Numbered from the stretch's first letter, positions 50,596 through 59,275 are shown. The stretch: 64,000 bases of DNA from Methanocalculus sp. (GCA_013329165.1 DUKV01000007.1:1-64000); one strand, 5' to 3'. The notes: generated from the sequence alone by a model not told the origin. Numbers and translations are program-made.

Positions 50596-51324
50596 ATGTC
50601 CAATGAAACGAGTGATCTGAAGATCATCTCAAGCGATCTCAAGGAGAAGGGAGCGGTTGTGATGATGGGTTTCCCCGGATCAGGGCTTGTCGGAAGCATC
50701 GCCCTGCAGTACCTGGTAGATCAAATGGAATTTACCCATATCGGCGATATAACCAGTCGGTACTTCCCCCCGATGTCGATGATGCAGAAGGGGGTTGTTC
50801 ATGCAGCAATCCGTATCTATGAGAAGGAAGGATTTGCTGCACTTGTTGCGGATATTCCCATTCACCCTGCAATCTGTTATGAAGTAGCAAATGGCATCCT
50901 CGACTGGCTGGAAGATTATGATGTGAAGGAGATCGTCACCATCGCCGGTATTGTGACCAATGAGGCCGAAAAGAGGGTATTTGGTGTGGCAAGCGATGAG
51001 GATGCTGTCTCGAAGATTTCGGATCATACGATCATCCTCCCGATGGGCAGCATCTCGGGTATCGCATCAAGCCTCCTGACCGAATGCAAACTGCGTAAGA
51101 TTCCCTGTATCGGTCTCCTGGGTGAAACGGTGAATAGTCCCGATCCGCGGGCGGCAGTATCTGCGATCAATGTATTGAATGACCTCTACTCCTTAAACCT
51201 GGATACCGGGCCACTGCTTGAACAGGCGGAGGAGATCGAGATGACGATGCAGCGGCTCGCTGAGGAAGTACAGGGATCGGAGGTGCCGCAACAGAAGAAG
51301 GAAAACCTTCCGATGTACGGGTGA
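50596..51324 (+). CDS. Proteasome assembly chaperone family PAC2
   Basis: The 242-residue protein matches archaeal PAC2-like proteins: VVMMGFPGSGLVGSIALQYLVDQMEFTHIGDITSRYFPPMSMM (in part), then EIVTIAGI and CIGLLGETVNSPDPRAAVSAINVLNDL. Eukaryotic PAC2 helps build the proteasome alpha ring. In archaea such proteins bind proteasome parts or ATPases in some species; activity here is inferred. It overlaps the region before DUF473 by design: the DUF473 start is 5 bp after its stop. Confidence 0.85.
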   Translation: MSNETSDLKIISSDLKEKGAVVMMGFPGSGLVGSIALQYLVDQMEFTHIGDITSRYFPPMSMMQKGVVHAAIRIYEKEGFAALVADIPIHPAICYEVANGILDWLEDYDVKEIVTIAGIVTNEAEKRVFGVASDEDAVSKISDHTIILPMGSISGIASSLLTECKLRKIPCIGLLGETVNSPDPRAAVSAINVLNDLYSLNLDTGPLLEQAEEIEMTMQRLAEEVQGSEVPQQKKENLPMYG

Positions 51325-51329
51325 TCAAT

Positions 51330-51722
51330 ATGATGGTAGCAGCATTAACCGGCATATCCCCACAGGTGATAGCAGATCTCAAACTTGGCAGACCACGCAC
51401 CATCGAACTTCAGAGCGCTCATAATATTATCACCCTTGCAGAAGTGCAGCCGGGAGATCCGATCTTCCTTACATCCGTTGCACCCGAAGATCTCTCTCCA
51501 GGGGATTCCGGCATCATTCTCGAGGTGCAGATGGTATCTATCTCGATGAAACGTCTGATCGAATATTCGCATGCCACTTTCTTCGAAGAGCGTGAGCGAA
51601 CCTCGGCACGTGTTCAGCTAAAGTATTGCGGAACGTCGATTATAAAAGAAGTGAATGAAGTCGGGTGTTGTAAGGCAGCCCGGGTGGATGTGGTGAAGAG
51701 CACCTGTTTCCACGCGGTCTGA
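51330..51722 (+). CDS. DUF473 family protein
   Basis: The 130-residue protein fits the methanogen family DUF473: AALTGISPQVIADLKLGRPRTIELQSAHNIITLAEVQPGDPIFLTSV (in part), then SPGDSGIILEVQMVSISMKRL. It is a small beta-rich fold (possibly cupin- or OB-like) of unknown function. ATG 51330 is preferred; ATG 51321 overlaps the PAC2 end. Co-transcribed with PAC2. Confidence 0.75.
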   Translation: MMVAALTGISPQVIADLKLGRPRTIELQSAHNIITLAEVQPGDPIFLTSVAPEDLSPGDSGIILEVQMVSISMKRLIEYSHATFFEERERTSARVQLKYCGTSIIKEVNEVGCCKAARVDVVKSTCFHAV

Positions 51723-51728
51723 TCCACC

Positions 51729-52298
51729 CTATTTTTTCAGCTGATTTATACAGAATCCGACATTCTCACCGAACCTGCGGACGGTATCCATACCTTCGGC
51801 ATCATCCTGCACCTCGCCTTTCTCTTTTCCAAAGGCGATGTTCCAGTAGGTGGATCCGCAGACGATCATATCATTGATCAGGTAGAACATCAGAAGTTCC
51901 TGGATGGTTGCGGTATGGCCGCCTCTCCGTGCAACAGCAATCGGTCCCCCGACCATCCGCGAGAGGAACTGGTCGTTTCCACGTGAGACCATCCCGATCC
52001 TCTGGAGTGCCGATATCAGCTCCCCACGGGCGGTTCCGAAGTAGACCGGGGTTCCGACGATTAAGCCGTCTGCTGATCTGATGGTTTCGATCATCTCGTT
52101 GACACCATCATCAATTGCGCATCTCCCTGTCTTCGTACATGTATAGCAGGCGATACAGGAGGTGATCTGTCTTCCCCTGAGGCTGATATCCTCTGTTTCG
52201 ATGCCCTCTGCATGGAGTGCCTTTTTACATTCTTCAAGTGCACATTCGGTATTGCCCCCGGTACGGGGGCTTGCGTTTATGAGTACTACTCGTGCCAT
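51729..52298 (-). CDS. Iron-sulfur flavoprotein-type NAD(P)H-dependent reductase
   Basis: The 189-residue flavodoxin-fold protein begins VVLINASPRTGGNTECAL, the FMN phosphate loop. The cysteine motif C-I-A-C-Y-T-C-T-K-T-G-R-C (near residues 48-60) has the C-x2-C-x2-C-x5-C spacing of methanogen iron-sulfur flavoproteins (Isf), which hold a 4Fe-4S cluster and reduce O2 or peroxide with ferredoxin electrons. GTPVYFGTARGEL is the second FMN loop. The protein likely works in oxidative defence or electron transfer; the exact substrate is not shown. Confidence 0.85.
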   Translation of the reverse strand: MARVVLINASPRTGGNTECALEECKKALHAEGIETEDISLRGRQITSCIACYTCTKTGRCAIDDGVNEMIETIRSADGLIVGTPVYFGTARGELISALQRIGMVSRGNDQFLSRMVGGPIAVARRGGHTATIQELLMFYLINDMIVCGSTYWNIAFGKEKGEVQDDAEGMDTVRRFGENVGFCINQLKK

Positions 52299-52333
52299 GA
52301 TGCTCTTCTGGTTGACCCGGCAGATAAAAAAGA

Positions 52334-53074
52334 TTATTCTGAGGTGAGCCAGTCATAGAGAAAAACTGCTATGAGTGCCCCTGCAATTGGTCCGATGATA
52401 TAGATCGGGAAGAACTCCCAGAAGTTCTGCCCTCCAAGGAGTGTGTTTCCGAGGTACGGACCGAAGGTGCGTGCCGGGTTCAATGATGAACCGGCGATGT
52501 TGCCGGTTGTTGTGATGACACCGGCAACGGTGAGGCCGATGATCAGCCCGGCAAACCCTTCCGGCGCCCGCTTATCGACCGCCACCCCCATGATCACGAG
52601 CATCAGGATGAATGTCCCGATTGCCTCAGCAAGGATCGCTTCGGTATAGGAGATCCCATGGAATGGTGTGGTTGCTCCAAGCCCTCCCACAAGTACTGCA
52701 TCCGGACCGGTACACCCGAAGAAGAGGATGCTTGCGAGTGCTGCTCCGATCAGCTGGGCGATGATGTAGGGGGCGACATCTGATGTCGGGAACCTCTTTG
52801 ATGCCCAGAGGGCGATCGTGACTGCCGGATTGATATGTGCCCCGGAGATCCTCCCAAGTGCATAGATAGCACCGGCAATGGCAATTCCGAAGGCAAGGCC
52901 GATGGCAAGCCAGTCTGCAAGGCCACCGAAGTACCCGATCCCGATGTTAAACTCAGTGAGCGGTTCTTCTCCGGAAGAGAGCATCAGGGTAACCGTCGCT
53001 GCTCCTGCTCCGAAAAAGACGAGGAGGAAGGTTCCAACCAGCTCCGCCACACATCGTTTTGTAAGTGATGTCAT
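52334..53074 (-). CDS. MIP-family aquaporin/aquaglyceroporin
   Basis: The 246-residue channel has six hydrophobic helices and the two half-helix NPA boxes, HINPAVTIAL (near 80) and SLNPARTFGP (near 205). AEAIGTFILMLVIM lies in helix 4. It conducts water and perhaps small uncharged solutes such as CO2 or H2S; the selectivity residues are not certain from sequence alone. ATG 53074 has GGAGG 9 bases upstream; an in-frame TTG at 53089 would touch the DUF2180 stop. It is last in a three-gene minus-strand set: DUF2193, DUF2180, MIP. Confidence 0.92.
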   Translation of the reverse strand: MTSLTKRCVAELVGTFLLVFFGAGAATVTLMLSSGEEPLTEFNIGIGYFGGLADWLAIGLAFGIAIAGAIYALGRISGAHINPAVTIALWASKRFPTSDVAPYIIAQLIGAALASILFFGCTGPDAVLVGGLGATTPFHGISYTEAILAEAIGTFILMLVIMGVAVDKRAPEGFAGLIIGLTVAGVITTTGNIAGSSLNPARTFGPYLGNTLLGGQNFWEFFPIYIIGPIAGALIAVFLYDWLTSE

Positions 53075-53089
53075 GGTTTTACCCTCCAA

Positions 53090-53296
53090 TCATGAATGGA
53101 ATGCGTTGTAGCAGGGTGGGCAGAGGATCCGTGGAATGTTCTGCTTCAGTTTTTTTGCCGGGAAGGGGTAGCCCCCCTCCCACATTTCGGCCTCCTCCCT
53201 CTTTGCATGCTCCATACAGATTCCCATGCCGCAGACGATGCAGATTGCAACCGCATCGCTGTCTTTCCCCTCCTGGGCGCAGATATAGCATTTCAT
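53090..53296 (-). CDS. DUF2180 small zinc-finger protein
   Basis: The 68-residue protein starts MKCYICAQEGKDSDAVAICI and continues VCGMGICMEHAKREE. Cys3/Cys6, Cys19/Cys22, Cys27/His30 and the C-terminal CPPC form a B-box/zinc-finger-like set. DUF2180 is known only from methanogens and relatives, and has no established activity. GGTGATC precedes the ATG. Its stop is 15 bp from the MIP start and it begins 17 bp after the DUF2193 stop, so the three are one operon. Confidence 0.8.
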   Translation of the reverse strand: MKCYICAQEGKDSDAVAICIVCGMGICMEHAKREEAEMWEGGYPFPAKKLKQNIPRILCPPCYNAFHS

Positions 53297-53313
53297 TTCT
53301 GATCACCTGCTGC

Positions 53314-54813
53314 CTACACCGCATCGCGGTATTCACAGTACTGATGCCTGAAGTCAACGAGGCATGCGGCTGCACAGTCTTTGCAGGCCCTGACCGGAGC
53401 TGCTGGGATCTCTTTGTGAAGAGCGATGATGTTCGTCATCATCGTTGCGGTCACCGGTTCACTGGTCAGCAGGCATGGGTAGTCGGCGAGCCTCATCAGG
53501 GCAGAAGCTCTGACTGTTATAGCACAGGCCGGGTATGCATACCATTGCGGGTTCATCAGCACCTCGTTTTCGTGAATCGGGGATAGATCGATCTTGCATC
53601 CTGAAACAATTGGTGCGAGCGGATCATCTGATCCCGCTTTTGCCCTCCGTGCCTTGTCGATAATCTTCCATCCGCGGTAGATCATATCCATGAAGTCGCA
53701 GTTATGCAGTTCAGCTGCTGCACCACGGGTCGGCTTCAGCTGGACAAAGTTATGGAACCTCTTTGTGAGGAGATCGACTATCATCGGGGCATTGAATCCA
53801 TCAAGTTCCAGGATATATTCTGTTGCAGCTGCTGATGCGCCGGTTGCAACCGAGAGGATATCATATTCGCTCTTCAGTTTTGGAACAGCGGCGTCGAGGG
53901 TCTTCTCCATTACCTCAGTCACTGCCTCGATGGTTGCCATGACCACATCGTCCTTGCACATGTTGAAGGTGGACTGGGCGATGTGATGGGCGATATCACC
54001 GACACAGTACGCCGGGATGGTGACGATATTTCCATAATGGACGCCTTCATCCACTGATTTCTTCACAGCCGGCGTAATGAGGCGGCGATATTCGTCCATA
54101 TACTTTCTCACATCAAAGGATGAGTGGCCTGCCTCATCCATCAGTTCAGCTTGGGCAGCAACCGGGGTCTTATAGATCTTCTGGACCTGCTGAACCTCCT
54201 TTTTTGATGCTTCCGCAAGAGAGTCACCTGCTTCGACCCGTGTTGCAAAGACCTCGCCGACACCATAGGATGTGTTCATGCCCCAGGATTTTGAGGCAAG
54301 TATTGTCTGTTTGTGATCTTTTGGAATTTCTGTCTTCTTCAAGATCTGGTTGACGATATTGCTTGTACTCCCCGGTATCATGGCAAAATCCACAACACAG
54401 GTGGGCCCGTAGAATCCGGCATATCGGCGTGCGGATTCCCGCCCGATCAATGCCTCGGACTTTCCAATCTGGGTGACAAAGGCATCAAGGCTCTTTTTGA
54501 ACTTTGGGTCTTCATCACTGAGGATTTCAAGGACGACCGGGGTCTGGTAGTGTTCGACAAAGGGATCGTCTTCAGGCCTGATGGTTTTTGTCAAGCCTTT
54601 CAGTGCGTTGAAGTGGGCAGTGACTGACGTCTTGTGCAGATCGATCACCGCAGCACTCTGGCCGGAAACAGCCTTCATCTTTTTCACGGCTGCAACATAG
54701 GGTTCGGCATCTGCGAGTGAAAATGTCGTCCCACGCTTCTTTTTAATCGTTTCTACATCTGCCCGCTGGGCAGCCATCGCTTCTGCGATTATTTTTTTAT
54801 AGAGTTCGGACAT
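53314..54813 (-). CDS. DUF2193 family protein
   Basis: A 499-residue soluble protein of the methanogen family DUF2193. Blocks typical of it are LTKTIRPEDDPFVEHYQTPVVLEIL, ARRYAGFYGPTCVVDFAMIPGSTSNIVNQIL (in part), GNIVTIPAYCVGDIAHHIAQSTFNMCKDDVV and the cysteine-rich end ACKDCAAACLVDFRHQYC. The last cysteines (C-x2-C-x3-C...C) could bind a metal or cluster. Function unknown; a redox or C1 role is guessed from methanogen limits. ATG 54813 lies 5 bases after GAGGTG. It leads an operon with a zinc-finger protein and an aquaporin. Confidence 0.8.
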   Translation of the reverse strand: MSELYKKIIAEAMAAQRADVETIKKKRGTTFSLADAEPYVAAVKKMKAVSGQSAAVIDLHKTSVTAHFNALKGLTKTIRPEDDPFVEHYQTPVVLEILSDEDPKFKKSLDAFVTQIGKSEALIGRESARRYAGFYGPTCVVDFAMIPGSTSNIVNQILKKTEIPKDHKQTILASKSWGMNTSYGVGEVFATRVEAGDSLAEASKKEVQQVQKIYKTPVAAQAELMDEAGHSSFDVRKYMDEYRRLITPAVKKSVDEGVHYGNIVTIPAYCVGDIAHHIAQSTFNMCKDDVVMATIEAVTEVMEKTLDAAVPKLKSEYDILSVATGASAAATEYILELDGFNAPMIVDLLTKRFHNFVQLKPTRGAAAELHNCDFMDMIYRGWKIIDKARRAKAGSDDPLAPIVSGCKIDLSPIHENEVLMNPQWYAYPACAITVRASALMRLADYPCLLTSEPVTATMMTNIIALHKEIPAAPVRACKDCAAACLVDFRHQYCEYRDAV

Positions 54814-55133
54814 TGCTAACACCTCTTTTCATCGGGCAGATGCCCGATATGCCGCATTATGATCTCACAGCGTATAAGGGTATTGTTAAAGGGTTGTAAT
54901 TTATATTCATAATTAATTTTCATTATGCTCTTGTAATTTTGATTAAATGGCACCATGGTACGTACACTGTTTTTGCATTTCCTTGTGATCATTTTTTGAA
55001 AACACATATAACAGACCAATTCACATACTACTATAATCAAATCATGGTTGCATGCATGATCGGCCTTTTTGGGCGGAATCCGGCGATGTAGCCAGGATAT
55101 CAATTGATACTGGTGATGGTGGCCTGATAGGGT
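54814..55133. other. Divergent intergenic region between DUF2193 and response regulator
   Basis: No convincing gene is seen in these 320 bases. The left half is AT-rich: GAATATAAATTAC on the minus strand (near 54898-54911) is the likely TATA box of the DUF2193 operon, giving a leader of about 60 bases. On the right, ACATATAACAG near 55003-55012 and CTACTATAATC near 55028-55040 are TATA candidates for the regulator at 55134. Several open frames inside have no ribosome site. Confidence 0.5.
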
Positions 55134-55913
55134 ATGGCAGCAATACAGATTTTAATTGTTGAAGACGATCCGATGATCGTTGAGATGCTCGTTGTCATGC
55201 TCAGGAAACTTGGGTATGGCGTCTCAGGTATTGCAACATCAGCAGATGAGGCAATCATGCAGGCGATCCAGAGTACCCCCGATCTCGTCCTGATGGATAT
55301 CGGCCTCGAAGGGAGGGCAAATGGGATTGCTGCTGCAACGATCATCTACCAGTTCTTCTCGATACCTGTCGTCTTCTGCACAGCCCATTCCGGGGGTGAG
55401 ATAATTAATCTGGCAAAGAAGGCTCAACCATTTGGTTACATCACAAAACCCTTCAATGAACGCGATCTCTTCAGCGTCATTGAGATTGCGATCAATAATT
55501 ATCTCTCAACACGCCCCTCAGGAACAGATGCCAGAAAATTCAAGGAGCTGCTCTATCTTGATGCCGGGGTGATATTCCTTGATACTAGTGGACGTGTCCT
55601 CTTCATGAACCCTTATGCGGAACATATCACTGCAATCACTCATAAGCAGGGGTTTTATCATAGTGTCGACAAGGTCATCAACTTTGAGATGGCTTCAAAA
55701 ACACAGAAAAAATATGAGTCTCTCTGGGAAGCGATCCGGGAGAGTGTGGTGATTGGAACCGGCCATGATATCATCATCACAACACGGAAAGGAAAGAGGA
55801 AGGCAGTACACCTGAAAGTGATGGTGAGGAAGAATAACAGAAACGAGATTGTCGGCTATATCCTCAAGCTTGAGGAGAATATCGGGAAAAGCCGGACCCT
55901 GAATCGTTATTAA
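55134..55913 (+). CDS. Response regulator with PAS-like output domain (paralog 2)
   Basis: This 259-residue regulator has the same layout as the one at 32182-32997: receiver domain (1-118) with E10-D11-D12, phospho-acceptor Asp55 in LMDIGLEGRANG, Lys105 in TKPF, and a PAS-like domain after residue 135 (LDAGVIFLDTSGRVLFMNPYAEHI, in part). Shared stretches such as DIGLEG, QFFSIPVVFCT and KAQPFGYITKPF mark the two as paralogs. No DNA-binding motif is seen. No kinase gene is adjacent, so its partner is unknown. Confidence 0.82.
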   Translation: MAAIQILIVEDDPMIVEMLVVMLRKLGYGVSGIATSADEAIMQAIQSTPDLVLMDIGLEGRANGIAAATIIYQFFSIPVVFCTAHSGGEIINLAKKAQPFGYITKPFNERDLFSVIEIAINNYLSTRPSGTDARKFKELLYLDAGVIFLDTSGRVLFMNPYAEHITAITHKQGFYHSVDKVINFEMASKTQKKYESLWEAIRESVVIGTGHDIIITTRKGKRKAVHLKVMVRKNNRNEIVGYILKLEENIGKSRTLNRY

Positions 55914-56025
55914 TCCTCTCTTTACTTCCCGGTTTTCTTCTCTGATACTTCTCTATACCCTGAATAATTCTCGGGTGTATCCCTTTACTGCTTTATAAAT
56001 CAGGGGAAGAAGTACTATCCCCAGA

Positions 56026-56772
56026 TCAACCGGCGATCATCGGACTGGCATTCTCATCGAATGGATTCTTCCGCATCGCCAGTGAGAAGAGATATGGGTA
56101 GTGTGACTTCAGGTATCGCATATACTCGATCCACTCCGGGGTGAGCTGGTCATAGACACGCCTGATATCAATGGTGAGGTGGGTAATATCCTTTTCGGGC
56201 AGTCTGGAAATATCATCTCTGCTCTCCAGCTCTTCAGAGAGGTGGAAGACCGCACGGAGCGCCTCTGTGAACGTGGTATGTTCCAGCAGAACAGGGTTTT
56301 CCAGCAGGCGGAGCAGAAAGTCGCGGTGCCTGATGAGAAAGTTATGGAGATCCTGAAGATCGATCCGCTGAATCATGATCGTATGTTCTGTTCCCTGAAG
56401 CTCATCTCTGATCCGATCGAACTCTGTATCTGTCCATGAATCCCGTATGAGAAGATCTCCCCGGAGTTCATCGAGATTTGGGTCTGCATCTGAGAAAAGT
56501 TTTAAAAGGGTTGATCCGACCTCGGAGAAGAAGATGCCAATGACCATATTCATCTTCTGAAGCCTTTCCCTCTTTGAGCGGATTGCCAATAGCTGGTTGA
56601 TGATGAGTGTCACGAGGAGGACATTCACCGGCAGAAAACCGAGGGCATTGAAGATATAGGTGAGGGTGTTGCTCTCCCCCTCATCACCGACGATCAGAAA
56701 CTTCAGCCCGTAGATGAGCGCTGTCGAACATAGGAGTGCTATGCCGAGTTTTGTCTCCCATTTGAGTCGCAT
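56026..56772 (-). CDS. Two-helix membrane protein of unknown function
   Basis: The 248-residue protein has two membrane helices near the start (about 8-28 and 40-62) with a short extracellular loop between them. The rest, about 185 residues, is a helical cytoplasmic domain rich in Leu, Glu and Arg (RIDLQDLHNFLIRHRDFLLRLLENP). No family is recognised. ATG 56772 (MRLKWETK) places the first helix properly; 56856 in frame would add 28 residues of different character. Genes around it are signalling genes, and it could be a regulator, but nothing proves that. Confidence 0.6.
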   Translation of the reverse strand: MRLKWETKLGIALLCSTALIYGLKFLIVGDEGESNTLTYIFNALGFLPVNVLLVTLIINQLLAIRSKRERLQKMNMVIGIFFSEVGSTLLKLFSDADPNLDELRGDLLIRDSWTDTEFDRIRDELQGTEHTIMIQRIDLQDLHNFLIRHRDFLLRLLENPVLLEHTTFTEALRAVFHLSEELESRDDISRLPEKDITHLTIDIRRVYDQLTPEWIEYMRYLKSHYPYLFSLAMRKNPFDENASPMIAG

Positions 56773-56948
56773 TGTACCTGCCCCTTCCAGAGTAATGGAT
56801 GCTTTTTGCATGTAAAAAGGAAACTGTCCTTCAGGTGATGATAAAGACCCAGGCAATGAAGATCAGGCTCTGGAGCATCATCACCGGAAGCCATATTTTT
56901 GGAATCCGATCAAGGGTTACCTCATCGATCAGATCTCCGAAAGCATCA

Positions 56949-56955
56949 TATATAA
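56949..56955 (+). promoter_or_regulatory. TATA box of the small lipoprotein gene
   Basis: TATATAA lies 20-26 bp before ATG 56975 with no ribosome site, a leaderless arrangement. It marks ATG 56975 as the start rather than the in-frame 56966. Confidence 0.5.
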
Positions 56956-56974
56956 GTTTCTCCTATTGTGGCAT

Positions 56975-57454
56975 ATGAACTCTCTTCATTACCTCCTGAT
57001 GGGGGTCATCCTGGCTGCCGTACTCTGTGTGGCAGGATGCTCTGATGTACCGCAGGAAGAGGCTCCGCCGGCGACAACTTCAGAAGCAACCCCGGCTCCT
57101 GTCGTGACGTCTTCAGGGTGGTCACTTGAACCGGGGCCTGTAGGAACAATGCCGGCTGGAAAAGACGTTTCAGCTACAGCGAGAAAAGATCCACTGAGTA
57201 ATGTCATAACTGTTCAGTTTGATGGAGGGAGGGGAATGACCTTTATCACACAGATTCAGGCGATCCTGTACTCTGGAGATGGAAGGGTTGAGGAGAAAAG
57301 TATCGAACGTCCCCTTTCCCTGGGGAAGTCTGTTACATTTGAGGGAACCAGGGGTTCTCCTGATCGCGTGAAGATCACGGCAATCTACAATACCGGTGAG
57401 GTGGTTGTGATCAGCGACGAGCTCTATCAGAGAGAAGATGCATTTGCGAAGTAA
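56975..57454 (+). CDS. Small secreted lipoprotein, function unknown
   Basis: The 159-residue protein has a lipoprotein signal: hydrophobic helix 6-20 and lipobox VAGC with Cys22. A linker rich in Pro, Ala, Glu and Thr follows (QEEAPPATTSEATPAPV, about 27-43), then a beta-sandwich-like domain (ITVQFDGGRGMTFITQIQAILYSGDGRVEEK in part, GSPDRVKITAIYNTGEVVVISDELY). Similar short domains occur in many methanogen surface lipoproteins of unknown role. Convergent with the reductase gene; 2 bp between the stops. Confidence 0.65.
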   Translation: MNSLHYLLMGVILAAVLCVAGCSDVPQEEAPPATTSEATPAPVVTSSGWSLEPGPVGTMPAGKDVSATARKDPLSNVITVQFDGGRGMTFITQIQAILYSGDGRVEEKSIERPLSLGKSVTFEGTRGSPDRVKITAIYNTGEVVVISDELYQREDAFAK

Positions 57455-57456
57455 CC

Positions 57457-58134
57457 TCACTCTCTTCTTTTCCACCTGATAAGGACTCCATCGTCCATCT
57501 GTCCGACGTGATCGAGGGTGAGCCTTGGGAAGAGCGATTGATCTACAAATCCCTCTCCATCGGCCAGAGTCGGGGCTGTTTTTCCGCCGATGATCATCGA
57601 TCCCAGATAGACATGCAGTTCATCAAAGAGTCCCTGGCTTAAAAATGACCAGATCACAGTGCCCCCACCTTCAACCATGAGAGTTTTAATCTTTCTGTTT
57701 CCCAATTCCTGTACAAAGCTACAAAGATCGACAGTATCCTCTCCGGAGGTGATGACTTCAGCATACTCTCCAAGTGCCTCCATCCGTTCTGGATCGGCTT
57801 TTTCAGATACCGCAATGATCCGTTTCCCCTCACCCTTCCTCAGGATGTCCGCTGTTGTCGGTGTTTGAGCATCTGAGTCAAGGACGATCCTCACCGGGTT
57901 CTCATCTGCCTTCCTGTTTTTCCGCTCTTCACGAAGAGCTGGCGATTTTACTGTCAGGGATGGATCATCAGCCAGCACCGTTCCGATACCGACCAGAATT
58001 GCATCACAGTCGGCACGCATCCGGTCGACACGGGCAAAGTCCTCAGATCCCGATATAGGTACCTGGCACCGCTCCCGGGTGGAGAGTTTTCCATCAGCAC
58101 TTATGGCAGCGTTGATGATTATATATGGCCGCAT
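57457..58134 (-). CDS. 2,5-diamino-6-ribosylamino-pyrimidinone phosphate reductase
   Basis: This NAD(P)H-dependent reductase turns the ribosylamino form to the ribitylamino form in archaeal and fungal riboflavin synthesis, which also feeds coenzyme F420. The 225-residue protein has the RibD-C/DHFR-like fold: NAAISADGKLSTR, then RADCDAILVGIGTVLADDPSLTV (in part), NPVRIVLDSD, LMVEGGGTVIWSFL and LDHVGQMDDGVLIRWK. Length and order match archaeal ArfC. It stands alone, divergent from the SelB-like gene. Confidence 0.9.
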   Translation of the reverse strand: MRPYIIINAAISADGKLSTRERCQVPISGSEDFARVDRMRADCDAILVGIGTVLADDPSLTVKSPALREERKNRKADENPVRIVLDSDAQTPTTADILRKGEGKRIIAVSEKADPERMEALGEYAEVITSGEDTVDLCSFVQELGNRKIKTLMVEGGGTVIWSFLSQGLFDELHVYLGSMIIGGKTAPTLADGEGFVDQSLFPRLTLDHVGQMDDGVLIRWKRRE

Positions 58135-58228
58135 CTGAAGTATGGGTTTATGGATGATGACTGATATAGGCTGTGATTAAAATGTTGATGGGGTGTATTT
58201 TTCACCATATCCGGCAAACCATGATCAC

Positions 58229-59200
58229 ATGGGAAACCTGACAGTTGCAGCGATTGCACCTCCTGATGTTTTGCGTGAACTTGGGAAGAAGGGCACCTCA
58301 TCGGATATCACCTTTTATAATCTGAAACGCGATCTGGATACGGTTACGCTTGTTGAGCCATCCAGGTATCCTGAACGGCTTTCATCCCTCTACTTCTCGG
58401 TTTCAATGGCACAGGCGGCAATCCTTGTCATCGACGAGATCACCCCGCAACTTGGGGAATGTATCCTGATGCTCGATTCCGCAGGTGTTTCTGAGGGGTA
58501 TATCATACTGAGAAACTACCTCGGGCAGGATCAGGTTGAACCACTCTTCAGAGGAACTGTTCTTGAAGGGTACAGGTTCTGTGAACCGAACTGGATTGAG
58601 CTGAAGGAGATGCTGCTGAAACATGCTGCCCGTGTCAAGTCAGATGAGCCCCCGGCCGGTTCGATGCCGCATGGCACAATGGCAATTGATCACCATTTCA
58701 ATGTCAAGGGCATCGGGACTGTTGTCCTTGGCGGGGTTGTCAAAGGCTGCCTCAGAAAGCATGATCAGCTGAAGGTGCTTCCCGGTGAGAAACAGGCGAT
58801 ACTCCGATCAATCCAGAAGCATGATGACGACTCGGCGTATGCGGTGAAGGACGATCGGGTTGGCCTGGCCCTGAAGAATATCGAGGCTGATGATCTGGAT
58901 CGCGGCTTTGTACTCACAACTGATCCGTCTGTTCTGGTCACAGATGAGATACATGCCGGGGCTTCACTTATAAAATACTGGCCTTCCCCGATTCATGAGG
59001 GGATGATGCTCTATTCAGGCCACTGGATGCAGTTCATCTCCGGTAAGGTGACTACAGTTCAAGATGCAGGAGATTTCCGCCATCCTGTTCTGACGATCAG
59101 TCTGGATAAACTGCTTGTCTATCTGCCCGGTGATATAGTGGTGCTCCATTATCTCGAAGGCGGGAAACTCCGGATTGTCGGCTCCCTTAAACTTGGCTGA
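58229..59200 (+). CDS. SelB-like translation-factor paralog without P-loop
   Basis: A 323-residue protein of the EF-Tu/EF1A-SelB family. The G-domain is reduced: it opens VAAIAPPDVLRELGKKGTSSDITFYN, so the G-x-x-x-x-G-K-(S/T) loop and the DCPGH motif are missing, while the (N/T)-K-x-D site is not seen. Beta-barrel domains 2 and 3 follow (HHFNVKGIGTVVLGGVVKGCLRKHDQLKVLPG, in part; then DRVGLALKNIEADDLDRGFVL). Archaeal SelB-like (SelBL) factors with altered GTPase motifs are known; this is probably one of them. Ribosome or tRNA work is likely but not shown. ATG 58229 is preferred; 58193 is possible. Confidence 0.72.
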   Translation: MGNLTVAAIAPPDVLRELGKKGTSSDITFYNLKRDLDTVTLVEPSRYPERLSSLYFSVSMAQAAILVIDEITPQLGECILMLDSAGVSEGYIILRNYLGQDQVEPLFRGTVLEGYRFCEPNWIELKEMLLKHAARVKSDEPPAGSMPHGTMAIDHHFNVKGIGTVVLGGVVKGCLRKHDQLKVLPGEKQAILRSIQKHDDDSAYAVKDDRVGLALKNIEADDLDRGFVLTTDPSVLVTDEIHAGASLIKYWPSPIHEGMMLYSGHWMQFISGKVTTVQDAGDFRHPVLTISLDKLLVYLPGDIVVLHYLEGGKLRIVGSLKLG

Positions 59201-59275
59201 ATACGCGGTTTGATGGATTTCCGGGGTTAAATGAGAAGAAGCTTTTAATGCTTCGAACGATCAATTTATAATTAT

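Noticed and set aside
54816-55103. Minus-strand 95-codon frame before DUF2193
   Set aside because: It covers the AT-rich promoter and the ribosome site of the DUF2193 gene and has no domain resemblance.
58229-59200. True SelB for selenocysteine decoding
   Set aside because: The GTP-binding loop is missing and no selenocysteine genes or in-frame TGA-containing enzymes were seen in the window.
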